This document shows, piece by piece, positions 6,499 through 12,253 of a stretch of DNA of 12,253 nt. The stretch is taken from positions 1 to 12,253 of the forward strand of contig CAMPIG010000097.1 of assembly GCA_946886255.1 (NCBI GenBank), read 5' to 3'. The number at the start of each line of letters is the position of its first letter. The stretch's first letter is position 1. The stretch comes from an uncultured Cellvibrio sp. Lineage in GTDB: Bacteria; Pseudomonadota; Gammaproteobacteria; Pseudomonadales; Cellvibrionaceae. The translations under genes and the position numbers were made by a program. The notes under the pieces were generated by a model. It saw only the letters and a list, made by a program, of their open reading frames with translations. It was not told where the DNA came from and did no database searches.

Positions 6499-7686
6499 AT
6501 GCAACAGGTCACTGTCCTGGGAGCCACTGGCTCCATTGGCATCAGTACATTGGATGTGCTTTCCCGTCACCCGGAACGCTACGGCATTTTTGCATTAACC
6601 GCTGATCGGCAATGGCAATTGCTTGCCAGCCAATGTTTGCAGTATCAGCCGCGCTATGCCGTGCTGCGGGACCCGGTCGCCGCATTGGCACTTAACGATA
6701 TGTTGGCACAGCAAGGTTGCCCTACTGAAGTGCTGCAGGGCGCTGATGCCTTTGCGGACGTGGCGGCTCATGATGATGTGGATACCGTCATGGCTGCAAT
6801 TGTCGGTGCTGCGGGTTTGTTGCCGACGCTTGCGGCTGTTAAGGCCGGCAAAAAAGTGCTGCTTGCCAACAAAGAAGCCTTGGTGATGGCAGGGGGGTTA
6901 TTTACTCGTGCTGTTGCTGAACATGGTGCCACCCTCCTGCCCATTGATAGTGAACATAACGCTATCTTCCAGTGCCTGCCAAATCATCGTCCTGACTATT
7001 TGTATCAAGGTTTATCGAGTAGTGGTGTACGCAAAGTGCTGCTTACTGCTTCAGGTGGTCCTTTTCGGACGACGCCGGTTGATCAATTGCGTGATGTAAC
7101 GCCAGAACAAGCCTGCGCGCACCCGAACTGGAGCATGGGACAAAAGATTTCTGTCGATTCGGCCACCATGTTGAACAAAGGGTTGGAGCTGATCGAAGCT
7201 TGTTGGTTATTTAATACATCCCCAGCTCAGATTGAAGTCGTGATTCATCCCCAAAGTGTTATTCATTCACTGGTGGAATACATTGATGGCTCGGTGTTGG
7301 CGCAACTGGGTAATCCCGATATGCGCACACCGATCGCCCATGCCCTGGCTTGGCCCGAGCGTATTGAGTCCGGTGTAGCCAGCCTGGATTTATTTACTAC
7401 AGCGCGGCTGGATTTCTCGGCGCCTGACTACGAACGTTTCCCCTGCTTGCGTCTGGCGCAGGAAGCCGCTACAACTGGCGCCACGGCACCGGCGATCCTG
7501 AATGCTGCCAACGAAGTGGCTGTAGCGGCCTTTTTGCAGCGCCGCCTGCGTTTTGATCAAATTTCACACGTTATAGAAAGTGTATTAATGCGTCTCCCAA
7601 TCACTGAACCAGCGTCACTGGACGTTGTCCAAAACGCCGATTCCGAGGCCAGAGCCATGGCAACGTCGGTTATCGGCTCACTCTAA
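6499..7686 (+). CDS. dxr: 1-deoxy-D-xylulose 5-phosphate reductoisomerase
   Basis: Dxr (IspC) rearranges and reduces DXP to 2-C-methyl-D-erythritol 4-phosphate with NADPH, the committed step of the MEP isoprenoid pathway. Its products ultimately feed UppS two genes upstream. The protein has 395 aa (E. coli 398). The NADPH-binding GATGSIG is at 8-14, [13 protein letters not shown] at 121-133, the metal ligands Asp150 and Glu152 in [13 protein letters not shown], the SGGPF loop at 185-189, and [18 protein letters not shown] at 213-230 with Lys227 and Glu230. It starts only 3 bp after the cdsA stop, so it belongs to the same operon. All expected catalytic residues are present, implying an active enzyme. 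Confidence 0.99.
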   Translation: MQQVTVLGATGSIGISTLDVLSRHPERYGIFALTADRQWQLLASQCLQYQPRYAVLRDPVAALALNDMLAQQGCPTEVLQGADAFADVAAHDDVDTVMAAIVGAAGLLPTLAAVKAGKKVLLANKEALVMAGGLFTRAVAEHGATLLPIDSEHNAIFQCLPNHRPDYLYQGLSSSGVRKVLLTASGGPFRTTPVDQLRDVTPEQACAHPNWSMGQKISVDSATMLNKGLELIEACWLFNTSPAQIEVVIHPQSVIHSLVEYIDGSVLAQLGNPDMRTPIAHALAWPERIESGVASLDLFTTARLDFSAPDYERFPCLRLAQEAATTGATAPAILNAANEVAVAAFLQRRLRFDQISHVIESVLMRLPITEPASLDVVQNADSEARAMATSVIGSL

Positions 7687-7697
7687 CGAGGTTGTCT

Positions 7698-9050
7698 GTG
7701 GCAGTAGTGCAAATGATTTTATGGTTTCTGGTGGCGATTATCGTCCTGGTTACTATTCACGAATTCGGTCACTTTTATGTGGCCCGGCGCTGTGGCGTCA
7801 AGGTGCTGCGGTTTTCGATCGGATTTGGCAATGTGCTATGGCGGTGGCACGACAAGCAAGGCACTGAATACGCCATCTCCGCTGTCCCTCTGGGCGGTTA
7901 CGTCAAGATGCTTGATGAGCGCGAAGGTGAAGTTTCTCCCGAAGAGCTGCATCGCAGTTTCAATCGCAAAAGTGTCTGGCAGCGCATGGCGATTGTCGTT
8001 GCCGGCCCGGTGGCTAATTTTATCCTCGCCGTTTTATTGTTCTGGGCTCTGGTGTTGCCCGGTGTGCGAGATTTTGCACCGGTCATCGGATCAGTAGAGC
8101 CTGGTTCTCTGGCTGCTCATGCCGGGTTAGAGGCGGGCCAGGAAATCCTGTCGATTGATGGTGAGCCAACACCAACCCGCCAGGCGGTCTATCAGCAATT
8201 GTTGCGGCGCCTCGGCGAGAGTGGGGAGATGCATGTTTCACTGAGTTATCCTGACTCGTCCCTGCGTTACCGATCCGAAGTGGTACTGGATGATTGGCTG
8301 AAAGGTGTTGAAGAACCAGATCCATTGCGCGGCTTGGGGTTAAGTTTCTTTACGCCAGAGGTGGATACCCTGGCTGCCGCTGTCACCCCAGGCAGCCCCG
8401 CCGAGTTGGCTGGCATGAAAGCCGGCGATCGAGTGCTGGCGGCAGACGGTGAAGCGATGGCGTCGGGCAGTGACTGGATTGAGTACGTCAAGCAGCGCCC
8501 TGGCCAACCCATTGAGATGCTAATTGAGCGTGACGGTACACAATCCCATATGCAGGTTACTCCAGAAGCTGTTATGGAGAACGGCGCAACCATAGGACGC
8601 GTCGGCGTAGCCTTGCAGCTCAAGCCGTGGCCAGAAGACATGATTCGCCAAAACCACTATTCCATTGGTGGTGCTTTTATCGTTGGAGTTGAGCGTACCT
8701 GGGATACTTCAGGATTTGTCCTGCTGTCAGTAAAAAAGTTACTGCTCGGAGAAATTTCCACGAAAAACTTGAGCGGGCCGATCAGCATTGCTAAGGTGGC
8801 GGGCTCTTCGGCGGAGGGGGGTGTGGAAAGCTTCGTAGCCTTCCTGGCGTTACTCAGTATCTTTCTGGGAGTTTTTAATCTCTTGCCCATTCCGGTATTG
8901 GATGGTGGGCATCTGCTGTATTACCTGATTGAGGCAATAAAAGGCAGCCCGGTATCAGAAAAAGTACAACTGGCTGGCTATCAGGTGGGCTTGTTTCTGG
9001 TAATCGGATTGAGTGTACTGGCTCTATATAACGACATTATGCGGCTGTGA
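7698..9050 (+). CDS. rseP: RIP metalloprotease RseP (site-2 protease)
   Basis: RseP is an inner-membrane zinc protease that cleaves anti-sigma factor RseA within the membrane after DegS, releasing sigma-E, and also clears remnant signal peptides. At 450 aa it matches E. coli in length. The zinc motif HEFGH is at 21-25 in the first membrane helix. Two tandem periplasmic PDZ domains span roughly 127-196 and 222-292. The NLLPIPVLDGGH motif (394-405) supplies Asp402, the third zinc ligand, and a final membrane helix lies near 428-445. The GTG at 7698 is chosen because CGAGG (7687-7691) is 6 bases upstream and the length then equals the family's. A TTG at 7692 would abut that site and is rejected. 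It lies 11 bp after dxr and upstream of bamA, the usual arrangement. Confidence 0.98.
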   Translation: MAVVQMILWFLVAIIVLVTIHEFGHFYVARRCGVKVLRFSIGFGNVLWRWHDKQGTEYAISAVPLGGYVKMLDEREGEVSPEELHRSFNRKSVWQRMAIVVAGPVANFILAVLLFWALVLPGVRDFAPVIGSVEPGSLAAHAGLEAGQEILSIDGEPTPTRQAVYQQLLRRLGESGEMHVSLSYPDSSLRYRSEVVLDDWLKGVEEPDPLRGLGLSFFTPEVDTLAAAVTPGSPAELAGMKAGDRVLAADGEAMASGSDWIEYVKQRPGQPIEMLIERDGTQSHMQVTPEAVMENGATIGRVGVALQLKPWPEDMIRQNHYSIGGAFIVGVERTWDTSGFVLLSVKKLLLGEISTKNLSGPISIAKVAGSSAEGGVESFVAFLALLSIFLGVFNLLPIPVLDGGHLLYYLIEAIKGSPVSEKVQLAGYQVGLFLVIGLSVLALYNDIMRL

Positions 9051-9099
9051 TACCTGCAGCCCGATTGCTACTTCTAATGACCAAACTAGATAAGATGAT

Positions 9100-11757
9100 A
9101 TGAAGCGAGTTTCGATGCGATTTTTCTGCTGCTTGTTAATACTGATGATGTCATTCGCCGCACAGGCACAAAGTTTTCGGGTGAGTGATATTCGCGTCGA
9201 AGGCTTACAACGGGTTTCCGCCGGAACGGTATTCAGTGCGCTGCCAATTCGTGTTGGCGATGTTGTTACCCAAACGGATATTCAGAACGCCACTCGCGAA
9301 CTCTTCAAGGTTGGTTACTTTGCTGATGTCTCCATGGGACGCGATGGTGATGTGCTGGTGTTGGTTATCAAAGAGCGCCCGGCTATTAATGCCATTGAAA
9401 TTGAAGGTAACAAAGTCATCAAGACCGAGAGCTTGATGGATAGCTTGAAAGACAACAATCTTTCCGAAGGACAAATTTTCCAACGTGCAACCCTCGAAGG
9501 TATCAGCCAGGCGCTGCAGCGTGAATATATTGCGCAAGGTCGCTATGGCGCCAGCGTCGATGTGGAAGTTGAAGATCTTCCGCGTAACCAGGTGAAGGTC
9601 AAGATTAATATCACCGAAGGCGCAGTCGCGCGCATCAAGCAAATCAATATTGTCGGCAACGATGCCTTTAGCGATGAAGAATTGATCGATCTGTTTGAAT
9701 TAAAATCGACCGGTTTATTTTCCTGGATTAGCGGCAACGATAAATATTCCCGCGAAAAACTGAAAGGCGATCTGGAGCGAGTCGAATCCTATTATCTGGA
9801 TCGTGGTTATCTGAATTTCAAGATTGATTCGACCCAGGTATCCCTGAGCCCCGATAAATCAAAGATCTTCATCACCGCTAACGTGAGCGAAGGTGATATT
9901 TATAAAGTGAACGGTGTCGACCTTGCGGGTGATCCGGCAATTGATGAGGCGATTGTGCGCCGCATGATTCTGGTTCGTGAAGGCCAGACGTTCTCACAAA
10001 TTCTGATGACGACTTCAGCGGAATATATTACCCAGCGTTTGGGTAATGAAGGTTATACCTTTGCCAAGGTCGAAGGTATGCCAGAGCGAAACGATGAAGA
10101 CAAAACGGTAAAGGTGACATTCTTTATTGAGCCGGGCAAACGCGCTTACGTAAACCGCATTAACTTCCGTGGCAACACCAAAACTATCGATGAAGTGCTG
10201 CGCCGTGAAATGCGGCAGATGGAAGGTGGTTCCGCATCAACCGCACAGATTGAGCATTCCAAGGTTCGCCTTGAGCGGCTGGGCTTCTTCAAAGAAGTCA
10301 AAGTGGACACGGTTGAAGTACCCGGTACTTCCGATCAGGTGGACGTAGATTTCACCGTTGAAGAGCAACCTTCGGGCAGCATGGGCTTGCAAGTGGGCTA
10401 CGCGCAATATTCTGGCTTGTTGTTCTCCGCCAGCATCCAGCAAAACAACTGGTTCGGTAGTGGCAAGCAAGTAGGATTCAGCTTTTCCCATAACCGTTAT
10501 CAAACCGGCTACAACTTTAACTATAACGATCCTTACTTCACTGTGGACGGCGTGAGTCGTGGCTTCAGTTTGTACTATCAAAAAACCAAATACGACATCG
10601 TCAACGTCTCCGGCTATAGCACCGATACCTATGGTGGCAAGATGAGCTTCGGCTACCCGATCTCTGATATCGAGCGTATCGGTTTTGATATTGGATTTCG
10701 TGATTTGACAGTAAAACCAAACCCATATTCGCCGCGCGAAATAACCCGGTTTCCCCCTGGGGATGCCACCCCTCTTAATCCAGATCAGGGCTACATTACC
10801 CAGGAAGAGCTGGATAGGCTGAGCGATCTCATCGCGGATGGAATTGATTATCCTCTTGGTACGATCGATATTTTTCCTTTGACCAACGATGTTGTTGTAG
10901 GGCCTGGATTCCTGGACTTGTATGGCAATCATTTCCAAGACATAACCACGAGCTTGTTCTGGGGTAAATCCACTTTAAACCGCGGGATACTGGCTACACG
11001 TGGAGCCTCGCAGCGATTGTCGATGGAGGTCTCGCTGCCAGGCGGTGATTTGCAGTATTACAAACTGGATTATGACGCGCAGATGTTCAAGCCGTTGACG
11101 CGCAATCTTACGCTACGCTTACATACGCGTTTGGGTTATGCCGACAGCTATGGTGATATGGAAGAACTACCCTTCTTTCAGCACTTTTTTGCTGGAGGAT
11201 TCGGGTCGGTTCGCGGTTTCGAGCGCAACACGCTTGGTCCGCGGGGAACAAGGGAGGATGAATTAGCTATCATATCTGTATGGGACGATGTAAATGGTAA
11301 TGGCGTAAGGGATGGTAACGACAAAACAGCGCAAAGTTATATTCTTTGCCAGGACCCTAGTGCATACGACGCGGAAGATTACAACTGTACACCCGGCCGT
11401 TTACTCACCCAGGTTGAGGATTCCAACAATTTCGGCCGCACCCGCGGTGCCTTCGGCGGCAACGTCTTAATTGAGGGCGGCGCGGAAATATTGTTCCCGC
11501 TCCCCTTCATCAAAGACCAGCGGATGCTTCAATCAACCTTTTTTATCGATGCGGGCAATGTGTTTGATACAAACTGTGGCGTTGGTCAGCGTAACTGTTA
11601 TGATGTCGACCTTTCCAAGATCAACGCCTCCGCTGGTTTTGGTTTGACGTGGATTTCCGGCTTTGGGCCTATGACTTTCAGTATTGCAAGGCCACTGAAG
11701 GAAAACGAATATGATCGGACTGAATTCTTCCAATTCTCTCTCGGACAAACCTTCTGA
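9100..11757 (+). CDS. bamA: Outer membrane protein assembly factor BamA, with enlarged extracellular loops
   Basis: BamA is the Omp85 core of the BAM complex that folds beta-barrel proteins into the outer membrane. The signal peptide is residues 1-23, with cleavage after AQA. Five POTRA domains follow at about 25-91, 92-172, 175-263, 266-344 and 347-421, then the 16-stranded barrel (about 430-885). The conserved VRGF of loop 6 is at 704-707, and the chain ends FSLGQTF with the C-terminal Phe beta-signal. At 885 aa it is some 75 residues longer than E. coli BamA (810). The excess lies mainly in two barrel loops, residues about 541-612 and 716-786. The second loop holds an EF-hand-like sequence (730-741) and a Cys750/Cys763 pair, comparable to the loop-6 disulfide of E. 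coli. A further Cys826/Cys833 pair lies in a later loop. The start at 9100 has no strong ribosome binding site; ATG at 9115 is an alternative that keeps the signal peptide. Confidence 0.98.
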   Translation: MKRVSMRFFCCLLILMMSFAAQAQSFRVSDIRVEGLQRVSAGTVFSALPIRVGDVVTQTDIQNATRELFKVGYFADVSMGRDGDVLVLVIKERPAINAIEIEGNKVIKTESLMDSLKDNNLSEGQIFQRATLEGISQALQREYIAQGRYGASVDVEVEDLPRNQVKVKINITEGAVARIKQINIVGNDAFSDEELIDLFELKSTGLFSWISGNDKYSREKLKGDLERVESYYLDRGYLNFKIDSTQVSLSPDKSKIFITANVSEGDIYKVNGVDLAGDPAIDEAIVRRMILVREGQTFSQILMTTSAEYITQRLGNEGYTFAKVEGMPERNDEDKTVKVTFFIEPGKRAYVNRINFRGNTKTIDEVLRREMRQMEGGSASTAQIEHSKVRLERLGFFKEVKVDTVEVPGTSDQVDVDFTVEEQPSGSMGLQVGYAQYSGLLFSASIQQNNWFGSGKQVGFSFSHNRYQTGYNFNYNDPYFTVDGVSRGFSLYYQKTKYDIVNVSGYSTDTYGGKMSFGYPISDIERIGFDIGFRDLTVKPNPYSPREITRFPPGDATPLNPDQGYITQEELDRLSDLIADGIDYPLGTIDIFPLTNDVVVGPGFLDLYGNHFQDITTSLFWGKSTLNRGILATRGASQRLSMEVSLPGGDLQYYKLDYDAQMFKPLTRNLTLRLHTRLGYADSYGDMEELPFFQHFFAGGFGSVRGFERNTLGPRGTREDELAIISVWDDVNGNGVRDGNDKTAQSYILCQDPSAYDAEDYNCTPGRLLTQVEDSNNFGRTRGAFGGNVLIEGGAEILFPLPFIKDQRMLQSTFFIDAGNVFDTNCGVGQRNCYDVDLSKINASAGFGLTWISGFGPMTFSIARPLKENEYDRTEFFQFSLGQTF

Positions 11758-11795
11758 TAATAGTGTTTTAGCTGATAAACAAGAGGATAAAAATT

Positions 11796-12253
11796 GTGAG
11801 CGTTACCCGGAAACTCTGTGCTGCATTCTTGTTGTCCATTCTATCCGCAGCTAGCTTTGCGCAAGGCAAGGTCGTTATTCTCGACGTTCAGGCGGCAATG
11901 TTAGGTACCGAATTAGCCAAACAGAACCTGACAAAACTGGATAAAGACCCTGAATATGCTGCCATGAAAGCAAAGCTTGATGGTCTGGTTGCGGATATGA
12001 AAAATTTGCAAGCGGCGGCGGAAAAAGACGGCATGACCTGGTCTGCAGAAGAACAAGCCGAGCACCGCAAAAAAGTTGAGTATCTCCGTGCAGATTACGA
12101 GCTCGCCGGCAAAAAGCTTCAGGCTGAGCGACAAGCCGTTATGCAACGTGTCATGCAAGATCTGACCCCAAAAACCCGTACCGTGCTTGAGCAATTAATT
12201 GCTGCCGACAATATCGGTCTGGTATTGAATAGCCAAGCTGCCATACATGCAGC
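11796..12253 (+). CDS. skp: OmpH/Skp family periplasmic chaperone, C-terminus beyond the right edge
   Basis: Skp is a trimeric periplasmic chaperone that holds unfolded outer-membrane proteins on the way to BamA. The first 152 codons are in the window. The GTG at 11796 follows AAGAGGA (11781-11787) with 8 bases between, and no in-frame ATG lies nearby. Residues 1-22 form a signal peptide (LCAAFLLSILSAASFA then QGKVV). The mature start KVVILDVQAAM fits the beta-strand that opens the OmpH fold. A long charged, alanine-rich helical stretch (about 35-120) forms the tentacle, and NIGLVLNSQAAIHA begins the closing beta part. The position directly after bamA (38-bp gap) is the standard gammaproteobacterial order. 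Sequence identity to E. coli Skp looks low, as is usual in this family; the call rests on architecture and synteny. Confidence 0.9.
   Translation, partial: MSVTRKLCAAFLLSILSAASFAQGKVVILDVQAAMLGTELAKQNLTKLDKDPEYAAMKAKLDGLVADMKNLQAAAEKDGMTWSAEEQAEHRKKVEYLRADYELAGKKLQAERQAVMQRVMQDLTPKTRTVLEQLIAADNIGLVLNSQAAIHA

Noticed and set aside
9050..9099. Sigma-E promoter for bamA (TCTAA at 9073-9077)
   Set aside because: The -10-like sequence has no GGAACTT-type -35 at the required distance upstream, so it is probably chance.
10237..10938. Minus-strand open frame of 233 codons opposite bamA
   Set aside because: Shadow frame of a well-supported gene with no family resemblance and no operon context.
11758..11795. 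Terminator between bamA and skp
   Set aside because: Only a weak 5-bp A/T-rich hairpin is present with no T-tract, so the two genes are more likely co-transcribed.
1..12253. Mobile elements, CRISPR array, tRNA or rRNA genes, toxin-antitoxin or defence system
   Set aside because: No transposase, direct-repeat/spacer periodicity, cloverleaf or unknown gene module was seen; every substantial coding region belongs to a known core family.

Overview
This window is a core chromosomal segment of a gammaproteobacterium. The order rpsB-tsf-pyrH-frr-uppS-cdsA-dxr-rseP-bamA-skp, with the start of map diverging on the left, is the classic gammaproteobacterial translation and cell-envelope cluster. Protein lengths and motifs track the E. 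coli counterparts closely (RRF 185 aa, RseP 450 aa). A mannonate dehydratase gene (uxuA) between map and rpsB, moderate GC and the BamA features would suit a polysaccharide-degrading marine or soil lineage such as Cellvibrionales. That taxonomic guess is inference only.

Left part (1-1773). The first codons of a minus-strand methionine aminopeptidase gene (map) run off the left edge. A 160-bp gap with a strong perfect hairpin separates it from uxuA, also on the minus strand. The 387-bp divergent region between uxuA and rpsB has a candidate uxuA promoter, three tandem 9-bp units, a stringent-type rpsB promoter with a GC-rich discriminator, and a leader of about 200 nt. The end of the leader can fold into a nested, mutually exclusive or pseudoknotted structure next to the rpsB ribosome binding site. 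This fits the known S2 autoregulation of rpsB-tsf.

Middle part (1774-4876). rpsB and tsf form one operon with a hairpin and U-tract between them and a strong terminator after tsf. pyrH and frr follow, overlapping by one base. These genes cover ribosome assembly, elongation, pyrimidine supply and ribosome recycling.

Right part (4914-12253). The tightly packed envelope genes are uppS (undecaprenyl diphosphate, the lipid carrier for peptidoglycan and O-antigen), cdsA (CDP-diacylglycerol for phospholipids), dxr (isoprenoid precursors that feed UppS), rseP (site-2 protease of the envelope stress response), bamA (outer-membrane protein insertase) and skp (periplasmic chaperone delivering proteins to BamA, cut by the right edge). 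uppS, rseP and skp start with GTG.

I found no mobile element, CRISPR array, tRNA, rRNA or obviously novel defence or metabolic system. The observations most worth checking are the enlarged extracellular loops of BamA, one carrying an EF-hand-like calcium-binding sequence, the foldable rpsB leader, and the placement of uxuA between map and rpsB.
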